A stretch of DNA of 64,000 nucleotides from assembly GCF_013409745.1 (NCBI RefSeq), contig NZ_JACCBH010000001.1:434001-498000 (forward strand), written 5' to 3'. The stretch is from Microbacterium pseudoresistens (GTDB lineage: Bacteria; Actinomycetota; Actinomycetes; Actinomycetales; Microbacteriaceae). The translations under genes were made by a program, and so were the position numbers. Within the stretch, counting starts at the first letter, position 1; every line of letters starts with the position of its first letter. Shown piece after piece: positions 37,855 to 46,328 of this stretch. The notes under the pieces were generated by a model. That model saw only the letters and a program-made list of their open reading frames with translations, did not search any database and was not told where the DNA came from.

Positions 37855-38640
37855 ATGCTCGATGAGCACACCATCACCCGGCTCGCCGCCGAGCTGGCGG
37901 AGGCGGATCGCACGCACGGGGTGATCCCCCGGATCACGGCCCGTCACCCCGAGGCCACGGTCGAGGACTCCTACGCGATCCAGGGCGTCTGGCGCGATGC
38001 GCAGCAGGCCGCCGGGCGCCGGCTGATCGGCCGCAAGATCGGGCTCACCTCCAAGGCGATGCAGCAGGCGACGGGCATCACCGAGCCCGACTACGGCGTC
38101 ATGTTCGACGACACGGTGTACGCGAGCGGCGCCGAGATCCCCTTCGATCACTTCTCGAACGTGCGCATCGAGGTGGAGCTCGCCTTCATGCTCGCGCGCC
38201 CCCTCGAGGGCCCCGACTGCACCTTGGACGATGCGCTGGCCGCGATCGACTACGCCGTGCCGGCCCTGGAGGTGCTCAACTCGCACATCGAGCTGGAGGG
38301 GCGCACGATCGTCGACACAATCAGCGACAACGCCGCATACGGCGCCATGGTGCTCGGGGACGTGCGCAAGCGCCCGGACGAGATCGACCTGCGCTGGGTC
38401 TCGGCGCTGCTGCACCGCAACGGCGAGATCGAGGAGACGGGGGTCGCCGCGGGGGTGCTGGGGCATCCGGCCACGGGCGTGGCGTGGCTGGCGAACAAGT
38501 TCTCTCGGCACGGCGCGCGACTGGAGGCCGGCGAGCTGATCCTGGCCGGATCCTTCACCCGCCCGATGTGGGTCTCACGCGGCGACGACGTGCTCTGCGA
38601 CTATGGCCCGATGGGAGTGATCCAATGCCGTTTCGTCTGA
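37855..38640 (+). CDS. hpaH: 2-oxo-hept-4-ene-1,7-dioate hydratase
   Basis: 261 residues. Adds water to the ring-opened, decarboxylated intermediate before aldol cleavage. The hydratase/decarboxylase family motifs are VEDSYAIQGVWRDAQQAAGR, IGRKIGLTSKAMQQ, PDYGVMFDDTVYASG, NVRIEVELAFMLARPL and ALEVLNSHIE. GGAAGGAGGA precedes the ATG. Its end overlaps the aldolase start by 16 bases. Confidence 0.94.
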   Translation: MLDEHTITRLAAELAEADRTHGVIPRITARHPEATVEDSYAIQGVWRDAQQAAGRRLIGRKIGLTSKAMQQATGITEPDYGVMFDDTVYASGAEIPFDHFSNVRIEVELAFMLARPLEGPDCTLDDALAAIDYAVPALEVLNSHIELEGRTIVDTISDNAAYGAMVLGDVRKRPDEIDLRWVSALLHRNGEIEETGVAAGVLGHPATGVAWLANKFSRHGARLEAGELILAGSFTRPMWVSRGDDVLCDYGPMGVIQCRFV

Positions 38641-39434
38641 CCCCGGCCCCGTCGTTCCGCGACCGGCTCGCCGAGGCCGACCGCCCGCTCATGGGCGCCT
38701 GGATCTGCTCGGGCAGCCCGATCATCGCCGAGGTCGTGGCGGGTTCGGGCCTGGACTGGACCCTCATCGACGGCGAGCACAGCCCCATCGACCTCGAGAC
38801 GATGCTCGCCCTGCTGCAGGCCGTGGCACCATACCCGATCACGCCCGTCGTGCGCGTGCCGGCGAACGACGCCGTGCGCATCAAGCAGGTGCTCGACCTC
38901 GGTGCGCAGAACCTGCTGGTGCCCATGGTCGACGATGCCGAACAGGCAGCCGCCGCCGTGGCCGCCACCCGCTATCCGCCGCGGGGCATCCGCGGCGTCG
39001 GCAGTGCTCTGGCGCGCGCCGGGCAGTTCAACCGGATCGACGACTACCTGCAGCGCGCGCACGAGATCACCTCGCTCACCGTGCAGATCGAGTCGGCCGC
39101 GGCCGTCGGCAACGCCCGCGCGATCGCGGAGACCGACGGAGTGGATGCCGTCTTCGTCGGACCCAGCGACCTCGCAGCTTCCATGGGCCTGCTCGGGCAG
39201 CAGGGGCATCCCGACGTCGTGGCGGCCGTGACCGAGACGATCCGCGTCGTGCGCGAGACGGGCACGCCCGTCGGCGTGAACGCCTTCGACCCCGCCATGG
39301 CACGGCGATATCTGGACGCCGGCGCCGACTTCGCCCTCGTCGCGGCCGATGTGTCGATCCTCGCGCGCGCCACCGAGAAGCTCGCCGCCGACTGGATCCC
39401 CGGCGCCGTCGACCCGGAGCGCACCGGCTACTGA
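38625..39434 (+). CDS. hpaI: 4-hydroxy-2-oxoheptanedioate aldolase
   Basis: 269 residues. Class II (metal-dependent) aldolase that splits 4-hydroxy-2-oxoheptanedioate into pyruvate and succinate semialdehyde. LIDGEHSPIDLETMLALLQ, VVRVPANDAVRIKQVLDLGA, IRGVGSALARAG, IESAAAVGNARAI and DAVFVGPSDLAASMGL are all characteristic. Last gene of the operon; the next gene begins 68 bp downstream with its own ribosome site. Confidence 0.95.
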   Translation: MPFRLTPAPSFRDRLAEADRPLMGAWICSGSPIIAEVVAGSGLDWTLIDGEHSPIDLETMLALLQAVAPYPITPVVRVPANDAVRIKQVLDLGAQNLLVPMVDDAEQAAAAVAATRYPPRGIRGVGSALARAGQFNRIDDYLQRAHEITSLTVQIESAAAVGNARAIAETDGVDAVFVGPSDLAASMGLLGQQGHPDVVAAVTETIRVVRETGTPVGVNAFDPAMARRYLDAGADFALVAADVSILARATEKLAADWIPGAVDPERTGY

Positions 39435-39502
39435 GCGGGCTGGCGACTGAGCGATCGGCGCACCCGTGGCGGATTCATAGGGGTTCGCGCGACACTGGAG
39501 GC

Positions 39503-40222
39503 ATGACCTTCGCCGCCCTGCAGTCCCTTGCCGATCGTGCCTCGCTGTTCACTGCGCTGCGTCAGAACGCCCTCGCCGAGGCAACGGACGCCCTCGGCGA
39601 GAACAAGTGGGACATCGACATGGCGGCGCGGACGCTCACGTTCACGGCTGCCGACGCCCCGTCCCGACAGCTCGTCGCCCGCGTCGACCTCATCGCCACG
39701 ATCGCTCCGGGCCCCCGGTCGCTGCTGTGGGGCTGGGCGCACCCACGGGGAGAGGCCGACGGCCCCGCCGCCGCGTTGCGCGCGTACGGGGAGCAGCACG
39801 GGATCGTCGAGCTCACCACGCCCGAGATCCCCTTCCCCGATGAGACCGGTGAGGATGTCGAGGCGTGGGTCGCGCAGACCGCTCACACGATCGGCGGCGT
39901 CGCGGTGGAGATCATCGGGCGCTCGCCGTACTACTCCGCCCCGACCGGCGGAGGGTCGCGCGCCGTGTTCCTGCTCGATCTCCCCCTGCCCGTCCTCACC
40001 GTCGCGCAGGCCACGACGGCGCTGCCGCGCATCCGTGACGGCCTGACGATCGCCGACGAGCGCAGCGCGGCGTGGGATCTCGCCCGGCTCGCCGGATGGG
40101 GCATGCAGTGGGCCGATGACGCCTACTCGGGCGCCATCGTCTCGGATGCGACCGGGGCGAGCACGATCCGCTTCGACGAGCACGCCCGGATCTCGGGCAT
40201 CGAAGCCGCCGCGACGCACTGA
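39503..40222 (+). CDS. DUF6882 family protein
   Basis: 239 residues, no signal peptide or membrane segment. The pattern MTFAALQSLADRASLFTALRQN, LLWGWAHPRGEADGPA and DLARLAGWGMQWADDAY matches the DUF6882 family as I know it: a soluble protein with no assigned function. CTGGAGGC before the ATG supports the start. It follows the hpa operon but shares no obvious role with it. Confidence 0.75.
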   Translation: MTFAALQSLADRASLFTALRQNALAEATDALGENKWDIDMAARTLTFTAADAPSRQLVARVDLIATIAPGPRSLLWGWAHPRGEADGPAAALRAYGEQHGIVELTTPEIPFPDETGEDVEAWVAQTAHTIGGVAVEIIGRSPYYSAPTGGGSRAVFLLDLPLPVLTVAQATTALPRIRDGLTIADERSAAWDLARLAGWGMQWADDAYSGAIVSDATGASTIRFDEHARISGIEAAATH

Positions 40223-40305
40223 GCCGGGCGGCTCGATCAGCCGACCACCGAACTGTCGCAAGACATGCTCTTCCCTGCCCGCCCGAGTTGTGCCACTCTG
40301 GGCGC

Positions 40306-40875
40306 ATGAAAACCTGGGTCGTTCGTTCCGTCGCGTTGTACATCTTCAACGTCGTCGTGCTGCTCCTCATCGGGCTCGTGCTGCCGAACGTGAGCGTCGG
40401 CTGGCACGCCCTGTGGGCGGCCGTCGTGCTGACCGCCGTCACGCTCTTCATCAAACCTCTGCTGAGCAAGGCGTTCGGAAACGCTACGAAGGCGACCTCC
40501 AACAAGACGTGGGAAAAGGTTGTGCAGTATGCGAGCGTCTTCGTCGTCGCGCTCGTGATCTGGTTGCTCACGGTCTTGTTCAGCGGCGTGCACGTGACGG
40601 GCTGGTTCTGGGGGTACGTGATCCCCGCCATCGTGCTGCTGATCGCATGGGTGATCTACGACATCATCGACGACCGCGTCGAGGCCAAGGCTGGTCAGCT
40701 CTACGACGACGTGGAGGCGCGACTCGGCCATGCCTCATCGACCGCGTCCGATGCTGCCGGGCAGGCCGGCAGCGTCGCCTCGAACGCCGCCTCGGATGCC
40801 ACCTCGCAGGCCCGCACGGAGCTGAAGGACGGCCTTACGCCCGAGCAGAAGCGGATGCTCGACGACCTCAACTGA
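40306..40875 (+). CDS. integral membrane protein with Ala/Ser-rich tail (phage-holin-4-like)
   Basis: 189 residues with four membrane segments (about 5-25, 30-48, 72-92, 96-118), then about 70 soluble residues that are Ala/Ser/Asp-rich and likely helical (DAAGQAGSVASNAASDATSQ), ending LTPEQKRMLDDLN. The VGWHALWAAVVLTAVTLFIKP region resembles the PF04020-type 'phage holin' or YvlD-like families, which are mostly chromosomal and not lytic. ATG 40306 is chosen; no clear ribosome site precedes it. Function unknown. Confidence 0.75.
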   Translation: MKTWVVRSVALYIFNVVVLLLIGLVLPNVSVGWHALWAAVVLTAVTLFIKPLLSKAFGNATKATSNKTWEKVVQYASVFVVALVIWLLTVLFSGVHVTGWFWGYVIPAIVLLIAWVIYDIIDDRVEAKAGQLYDDVEARLGHASSTASDAAGQAGSVASNAASDATSQARTELKDGLTPEQKRMLDDLN

Positions 40876-40878
40876 GTC

Positions 40879-40917
40879 TGACACGTCTCCCCGCCCGAGC
40901 GGCGGGGAGACGTGTCA
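40879..40917. terminator. bidirectional terminator overlapping the folD stop codon
   Basis: Perfect 17-bp stem (40879-40895 with 40901-40917), arm TGACACGTCTCCCCGCC, 5-nt loop CGAGC. The right arm includes the folD stop codon (40915-40917). It serves two convergent genes. Confidence 0.85.
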
Positions 40918-41796
40918 TGTCAGGGTGCGTTCGGCGGCCTCGACGACGTTCGTCATGAGCAGTGCGACCGTCATCGGGCCCACGCCTCCGGGGTTGGGCG
41001 AGAGCCAGCCGGCGACCTCTGCCACATCGGGGTGCACGTCGCCGTAGACGCGGCTCTTCCCGCTCTCCGGGTCATCCTCGCGGGTGACTCCCACATCCAG
41101 CACCGCGGCACCGGGCTTCACGTCCTCGGCGCGGATGAGGTGCTTGACCCCCGCACCGGCGACGATCACATCGGCCTGACGCAGGAACGGCGTCATATCG
41201 GGGGTGCCGGTGTGCACCTGGGTCACCGTGGCGTTGAGGTCGCGCCGGGTGAGCAGCAGTCCCATCGGCCGCCCGATCGTCACGCCGCGACCGACGACTA
41301 CGACGTGCTTGCCCTTCAGGTCGTAGTCGTTGCGCAGCAGCAGCTCGATCACCCCGCGCGGCGTGCACGGCAGCGGGGTGAGGATGGGCGCGTTCACGTT
41401 GAGCACGAGGCGACCGAGGTTCGTGGGATGCAGGCCGTCGGCATCCTTGGCGGGATCGATGCGCTCGAGGATCGCATCCGTGTCGAGGTGCTTCGGCAAG
41501 GGCAGCTGCACGATGTATCCGTGGCATGACGGATCGGCGTTGAGCTCGTCGATGACGCGCTCAACGTCTTCCTGCGTGGCATCGGCGGGCAGCTCGCGCT
41601 GGATCGAGTTCATCCCGATGGCCTCGGACTGCCGGTGCTTCATCCCCACGTACAGCTGCGAGGCGGGGTCGGCTCCCACGAGCACCGTGGCGATCCCGGG
41701 CACGATGCCCTTCTGCTTCAGCGCCGCGACCCGTTCGGTGAGCTCGGCGCGGATGGCCGCCGACGCCGCCTTGCCGTCGAGGATCGTCGCGGTCAC
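40915..41796 (-). CDS. folD: bifunctional methylenetetrahydrofolate dehydrogenase / methenyltetrahydrofolate cyclohydrolase
   Basis: 293 residues. Interconverts 5,10-methylene- and 10-formyl-tetrahydrofolate. Active-site Lys in [16 protein letters not shown], plus [22 protein letters not shown] and the NADP-binding [19 protein letters not shown]-terminal [18 protein letters not shown] start follows GGAGGGAG. It lies 109 bp downstream of glyA on the same strand with palindromic element B between, so it probably shares the riboswitch-controlled transcript. Confidence 0.96.
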   Translation of the reverse strand: MTATILDGKAASAAIRAELTERVAALKQKGIVPGIATVLVGADPASQLYVGMKHRQSEAIGMNSIQRELPADATQEDVERVIDELNADPSCHGYIVQLPLPKHLDTDAILERIDPAKDADGLHPTNLGRLVLNVNAPILTPLPCTPRGVIELLLRNDYDLKGKHVVVVGRGVTIGRPMGLLLTRRDLNATVTQVHTGTPDMTPFLRQADVIVAGAGVKHLIRAEDVKPGAAVLDVGVTREDDPESGKSRVYGDVHPDVAEVAGWLSPNPGGVGPMTVALLMTNVVEAAERTLT

Positions 41797-41823
41797 TGGG
41801 TCTCCCTCCGCTCCGCTCCTTCC

Positions 41824-41894
41824 CGCGAGACGTCGACTGCGTTCCGAGACCGTGCGCGAATTCCTCGGTCTCGGAACGGCGTTGCCGTCTCGCG
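41824..41894. repeat. nested palindromic element B between glyA and folD
   Basis: Two 29-nt arms (41824-41852 and 41866-41894), complementary at 25 of 29 positions, around a 13-nt centre. The four mismatches fall at arm positions 10, 12, 15 and 16. CGAGAC recurs inside each arm 19 nt apart. Arm length, mismatch zone and 19-nt period match element A at 22689, though the sequence differs. Confidence 0.88.
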
Positions 41895-41905
41895 AATAGC
41901 AGAAG

Positions 41906-43180
41906 TCACTGCTGCAGATCGGGGTAGAGGGGGAACGCCGTGGCGAGCGCCTCGACCCGGGTGCGCAGCGCCTCCACATCCGCGCCCGGCTGGAGCGCCA
42001 GAGCGATGATGTCTGCGACCTCGGTGAACTCCGCGTCCCCGAATCCGCGGGTCGCGAGCGCCGGGGTGCCGATGCGCAGACCCGAGGTGACCATCGGCGG
42101 GCGAGGGTCGTTCGGCACCGCGTTGCGGTTTACCGTGATGTGGATCTCGTGCAGCAGGTCTTCGGCCTGCTTGCCGTCGATCTCGGCATCGCGCAGATCG
42201 ACGAGCACGAGGTGCACGTCGGTGCCGCCCGAGCGCACGGCGATGCCGGCATCGGCCACGTCCTGCTGCGAGAGGCGATCGGCGATGATCGCCGCGCCCC
42301 GCACCACACGTTCCTGGCGCTCTTTGAACTCCGGGGTGCCGGCGAGCTTGAACGCCGTCGCCTTCGCCGCGATCACGTGCATGAGCGGGCCGCCCTGCTG
42401 ACCGGGGAAGACGGCGGTGTTGATCTTCTTGGCCAGGTCGGCGTCGTTGGTGAGGATGAAGCCCGAGCGCGGGCCGCCGATCGTCTTGTGCACGGTCGAG
42501 GAGACCACGTGCGCGTGCGGGACGGGGCTGGGGTGCAGGCCGGCGGCGACGAGACCGGCGAAATGCGCCATGTCGACCCACAGGTAGGCGCCCACCTCGT
42601 CGGCGATCGCACGGAAGGCGGCGAAGTCGAGCGTGCGGGGGTAGGCCGACCATCCGGCGATGATCACCTTCGGCTTGTGCTCCAGTGCCAGACGGCGCAC
42701 CTCGTCCATGTCGATGGTCGAGGTCTTGGGGTCGACCCCGTAGGCGACGATGTCGTACAGCCGCCCCGAGAAGTTGATCTTCATCCCGTGGGTGAGGTGG
42801 CCGCCCTGATCCAGCGAGAGGCCCAGCAGGGTGTCGCCCGGGCGGGCGATGGCATGCAGCACGGCAGCGTTGGCCGTGGCACCGGAGTGCGGCTGCACGT
42901 TGGCGAACTCGGCGCCGAACAGCGACTTGGCGCGCTCGATCGCGAGCTCTTCGGCGACGTCGACCTCTTCGCAGCCGCCGTAGTAGCGGCGACCGGGGTA
43001 GCCCTCGGCGTATTTGTTCGTGAGCACCGAGCCCTGCGACTGCAGCACCGAGACGGGCACGAAGTTCTCCGAGGCGATCATCTCGAGGAACGTGCGCTGG
43101 CGGTTCAGCTCGCGCTCGAGCACCTCGGCGATCTCGGGATCGACCTCGGACAGCGGGGCGTTGAAGTACGGATCGGTCAT
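41906..43180 (-). CDS. glyA: serine hydroxymethyltransferase
   Basis: 424 residues, PLP-dependent. Converts serine and tetrahydrofolate to glycine and methylene-tetrahydrofolate, the main one-carbon source for purines. PLP Lys in [54 protein letters not shown] and [13 protein letters not shown] are diagnostic. GAGGAGG precedes the ATG and abuts the expression region of a ZTP riboswitch. First gene of glyA-folD. Confidence 0.97.
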   Translation of the reverse strand: MTDPYFNAPLSEVDPEIAEVLERELNRQRTFLEMIASENFVPVSVLQSQGSVLTNKYAEGYPGRRYYGGCEEVDVAEELAIERAKSLFGAEFANVQPHSGATANAAVLHAIARPGDTLLGLSLDQGGHLTHGMKINFSGRLYDIVAYGVDPKTSTIDMDEVRRLALEHKPKVIIAGWSAYPRTLDFAAFRAIADEVGAYLWVDMAHFAGLVAAGLHPSPVPHAHVVSSTVHKTIGGPRSGFILTNDADLAKKINTAVFPGQQGGPLMHVIAAKATAFKLAGTPEFKERQERVVRGAAIIADRLSQQDVADAGIAVRSGGTDVHLVLVDLRDAEIDGKQAEDLLHEIHITVNRNAVPNDPRPPMVTSGLRIGTPALATRGFGDAEFTEVADIIALALQPGADVEALRTRVEALATAFPLYPDLQQ

Positions 43181-43194
43181 GGCGTCCTCCTCAG

Positions 43195-43252
43195 ACGGAT
43201 TCGAAAAAGGATGTGTTGTTCCTCATCGGCCCAGGCGCGCGGTCGAATCCGT
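43195..43252 (-). promoter_or_regulatory. 10-bp helix around the ZTP riboswitch 3' part, next to the glyA ribosome site
   Basis: ACGGATTCGA in the aptamer linker (transcript 43252 to 43243) is exactly complementary to TCGAATCCGT (43204 to 43195), two bases before the GAGGAGG ribosome site (43192-43186). This helix is a candidate expression platform linking ligand binding to translation. Confidence 0.55.
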
Positions 43253-43300
43253 GATGGTCGCTCCCCGGTGGTGACCCACCCAGACGCCAGTCGCGACGCC
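43226..43300 (-). ncRNA. ZTP riboswitch (pfl motif) controlling glyA-folD
   Basis: The transcript carries the conserved blocks of the pfl/ZTP aptamer in order: CGCGACTGGCG (near 43295), GGTGGGTCACCACCGGGGAGCG in two halves across the hairpin, a variable linker, and CCGCGCGCCTGGGC (ending at about 43229). Known ZTP riboswitches sense the purine intermediates ZMP/ZTP and turn on folate and purine genes such as glyA and folD, exactly the genes here. No strong intrinsic terminator separates it from glyA; see the helix at 43195-43252. Confidence 0.93.
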
Positions 43301-43368
43301 TCCGAGCATACCCGAGCGATGGCCTCTGACGGATGCGTGTTCCGACGGGTGCGCGATAGGTTTTGTTC

Positions 43369-44874
43369 ATGGTCTTTCCTGATCCGCTGCCGCTCGTCCC
43401 GTTCCCCGTGTCGGTGCAGCGTCTCGACGGCACGCTGCCCCTCCCGGCCACCGCACGGATCGCGGGCGACGACGCCCTGACGGCGCTGCTGCGCGACGAC
43501 CTCGCCGCACGGACCGGACTCGTGCTCGGGACCGCCGGGACGGCATCCGCCGGCGACATCGAGGTGCACATCGATTCCGCCGTCTCACACGACGAGGGCT
43601 ACGCCCTGACGGTGACCGACCGCATCCGCATCGTGGGGCACGACGCGGCCGGGGCCTACTTCGGCACGCGCACACTGCTGCAGCTCGTGCAGGCCGACGG
43701 CGACGCGTGGTCGGTTCCGCGCCTCGAGATCGAGGATGCGCCGCGCTTCGCGTACCGCGGCGTCATGCTCGACGTCGCCCGACACTTCTTCGACGTCGAC
43801 GCCGTGAAGAGATGGATCGACCGCGCATCCGACCTCAAGGCCAACACGCTGCATCTGCACCTCACCGACGACCAGGGCTGGCGGCTGCACATCGACGCCT
43901 GGCCGCTGCTGACCGAGCGCGGCGCGGCGACCTCGGCGCTCGGCGACCCGGGCGGTTTCTACACGAAAGACGATATCCGCGAGATCGTGACGCACGCCGC
44001 ACGCCGGCACATGATCGTCGTGCCCGAGATCGATCTGCCCGGGCACACCCACGCCATCGGCCTCGCCTATCCCGAGCTCGTCGAGCCGCCGGTCATGAAC
44101 GACGCGCTCCGGGCGGATGCGGAACGCCTCGGCCAGCCGCTGCCCGTCGCCGGAGAGCCCTACCTCGGCTGGGGCGTCGGGCACTCTTCGGTGCGGATCG
44201 GCGACGAGCGCGTGTACGAGTTCGTCGCCGATGTGCTCGACGAGACGGCGGCGCTGTTCCCCGGCCCCTACCTGCACATCGGCGGCGACGAGTGCCTGGG
44301 CACCGATCCGGCCGACTTCGCCGCGTTCATCGCACGGGCCACGAGGATCGCGGCGGACACGGGCAAGACGCCGGTCGCCTGGCACGAGGCGGGTGCCGTC
44401 GCCGACGTCGCGCCGGGCACCGTCGGCCAGTACTGGGGCGCTCTCGATCCGAGCGAAGCGCACGCCGCCGACGCCGCGCACTTCGTCGCCCGCGAGGGGG
44501 CCCTCATCCTCTCCCCCTCTGACGCCGCGTATCTCGATATGAAGCCGTCGGCGGACTTCCCTCTCGGCCTGACATGGGCGGGGGTCGTCGACCTGCACCG
44601 CGCGTACGGGTGGGACCCCGCGACTGTCGTCGACGGCATCGACGACAGCGCGATCCTCGGAGTGGAGGCGCCGCTGTGGACCGAGACGGTGCGCACGCCG
44701 GAGGATGCGGACCGCCTCGCCTTCCCCCGAGCCGCCGCGATCGCGGAGATCGCCTGGTCCTCCCCCGACGGCCCGGAGCGCGAGTGGGCCTCGTTCCGCG
44801 ATCGCGTCGCGAGGCTGGCACCGGCGTGGAAGACTGCCGGAATCCGCTTCACCCCGATCGAGGAGATCGCATGA
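43369..44874 (+). CDS. beta-N-acetylhexosaminidase (GH20)
   Basis: 501 residues. Releases terminal GlcNAc/GalNAc. A GH20b N-terminal domain (about 1-125) precedes the catalytic barrel: FAYRGVMLDVARHFFDVDAV, LHLHLTDDQGWRLHID, PEIDLPGHTHA, and the catalytic Asp-Glu pair in YLHIGGDECLG, with the late WTETV region. No signal peptide is seen, so it is probably cytosolic and acts on imported chito-oligosaccharides. ATG 43369 has only a poor ribosome site. The nagA start overlaps its stop (ATGA). Confidence 0.95.
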   Translation: MVFPDPLPLVPFPVSVQRLDGTLPLPATARIAGDDALTALLRDDLAARTGLVLGTAGTASAGDIEVHIDSAVSHDEGYALTVTDRIRIVGHDAAGAYFGTRTLLQLVQADGDAWSVPRLEIEDAPRFAYRGVMLDVARHFFDVDAVKRWIDRASDLKANTLHLHLTDDQGWRLHIDAWPLLTERGAATSALGDPGGFYTKDDIREIVTHAARRHMIVVPEIDLPGHTHAIGLAYPELVEPPVMNDALRADAERLGQPLPVAGEPYLGWGVGHSSVRIGDERVYEFVADVLDETAALFPGPYLHIGGDECLGTDPADFAAFIARATRIAADTGKTPVAWHEAGAVADVAPGTVGQYWGALDPSEAHAADAAHFVAREGALILSPSDAAYLDMKPSADFPLGLTWAGVVDLHRAYGWDPATVVDGIDDSAILGVEAPLWTETVRTPEDADRLAFPRAAAIAEIAWSSPDGPEREWASFRDRVARLAPAWKTAGIRFTPIEEIA

Positions 44875-46043
44875 CCGACCGCACGACCGACTCCACCACG
44901 GACGGGTCGCTGATCGTCCACTCGGCCCGGGTCGTGTCCGGCGGAGAGGTCGCCGACGACGCCTGGGTCCGCTTCGAGCGCGGCGAGGTCGTCGCCCGCG
45001 GCGACGGAGACGGATGGCAACCCGCCGACCGGGTCGTCGATGCGCGCGAGGCGGCGGGGCCGGGTGCCGTGCTCATGCCCGGCTTCATCGACATCCACGG
45101 CCACGGCGGCGCGGGGGCCGCCTACGACGACGGCGTCGACGCCATCCGTACGGCCCGCGCCGTGCATCGCGCGCACGGGACGACGCGCGCCGTGGTCTCG
45201 CTCGTGACGGGCACACTCGACGGCATGGCTGCGGCGGTGAGCGCGATCGCCGCTCTCACGGCATCCGACGTCGACATCCTGGGCTCGCACCTCGAGGGGC
45301 CGTTCCTCGACCCGGGTCACAAGGGCGCGCACGACCCCGCGCTGCTGCGCGCCCCCGCCCCGGCGGACGTGCAGCGGCTTCTGGATGCCGGCCGCGGCAC
45401 GGTGCGCCAGGTGACCCTCGCCCCCGAGCTGCCGGGGGGTCTGGATGCCGTGCGCCAGGTCGTCGCCGCGGGCGCGGCCGCCGCCGTGGGTCACACCGAT
45501 GCCGATGACGATGTGATGCGCGCGGCCTTCGATGCCGGAGCTACCATCCTCACGCACGCCTTCAACGCGATGCGCCCCATCCATCATCGCGATCCCGGCC
45601 CCGTGCTCACGGCCGCCGCTGACCGCCGCGTCGTGCTCGAGGCGATCGCCGACGACATCCACCTGCATCCCTCGGTGCTCAAACTGGTGTTCGACGAAGC
45701 GCCGGGTCGCGTCGCCCTCGTGACCGACGCCATGGCCGCGGCCGGCGCTGCCGACGGCGACTACCTGCTCGGCGCGCTGGAGGTCGCGGTGCGCGACGGC
45801 GTGGCCCGTCTGGAGAACGGGGCGATCGCCGGCTCTACGCTCACCCAGGAGGTGGCGCTGCGGCGCGCGTACGCCGCCGGGGTTCCCCTGGCTGCTGCCG
45901 TCGAAGCGCTCACCGCGACGCCCGCGCGAGCGATCGGGCTCGGAGGTCGCCTCGGCGCGCTCGAGGCTGGATTCGCGGGCGATGCCGTCCTCGCAGATGC
46001 GCACCTGCGGGTGACGCGTGTGTGGACGGGCACGGCGGTATGA
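44871..46043 (+). CDS. nagA: N-acetylglucosamine-6-phosphate deacetylase
   Basis: 390 residues. Removes acetate from GlcNAc-6-phosphate in the cytosol. Amidohydrolase features: PGFIDIHGHGG (first His pair), SHLEGPFLDPGHKGAHDP (metal Glu), AVGHTDADDDVMRAAFDAGA, LTHAFNAMRPIHHRDPG and LVTDAMAAAG (catalytic Asp). Product goes to NagB, encoded at 50709 on the other strand. Co-translated with the GH20 gene. Confidence 0.95.
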   Translation: MTDRTTDSTTDGSLIVHSARVVSGGEVADDAWVRFERGEVVARGDGDGWQPADRVVDAREAAGPGAVLMPGFIDIHGHGGAGAAYDDGVDAIRTARAVHRAHGTTRAVVSLVTGTLDGMAAAVSAIAALTASDVDILGSHLEGPFLDPGHKGAHDPALLRAPAPADVQRLLDAGRGTVRQVTLAPELPGGLDAVRQVVAAGAAAAVGHTDADDDVMRAAFDAGATILTHAFNAMRPIHHRDPGPVLTAAADRRVVLEAIADDIHLHPSVLKLVFDEAPGRVALVTDAMAAAGAADGDYLLGALEVAVRDGVARLENGAIAGSTLTQEVALRRAYAAGVPLAAAVEALTATPARAIGLGGRLGALEAGFAGDAVLADAHLRVTRVWTGTAV

Positions 46044-46328
46044 ACGGCGCAGGACGCGAGCCGGAGCAGAGCCTGAGCCGGAGAAGGGCCGCCGTTCCCC
46101 ATCCGGCGGCCCGTCCTACGGCCGGAGACACGGGCCGGAAACTCCTCCCCCGAGGCTTCCGATCGCACGGTCTCTCAAGAGAGAGACGACCCCGCACCCG
46201 TTTCATTACGCGAAGCGCGCAGCCTTTTTCTTCACGAGCTTTTCTCTGCACAGATCCGGTCGTTCCTCTGGCCCTTCTCAGCAACAAGGGGAAGAATAGG
46301 AAGTCCGCGTGATACGAGACACCGAAGC
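46044..46328. other. 285-bp intergenic region before the sigma-factor gene
   Basis: It is richer in T and A near its end (46200-46260), as expected for a promoter. It contains the small hairpin GTCTCTC-AAGA-GAGAGAC at 46171-46188. The one continuous reading frame here shows no protein-like pattern, so I call no gene. Confidence 0.5.

Noticed and set aside
40306..40875. Prophage holin
   Set aside because: The four-segment protein resembles the PF04020 group, but no endolysin, tail or integrase gene is near, and members of this family are ordinary chromosomal genes.
46171..46188. Hairpin GTCTCTC/GAGAGAC as nagA terminator
   Set aside because: The stem is only seven base pairs, over 120 bases after the nagA stop, and has no U-tract.
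46022..46312. 96-residue frame between nagA and the sigma-fusion gene
   Set aside because: It overlaps the nagA end and has no ribosome site or recognisable pattern; the sequence looks like leader and promoter DNA.
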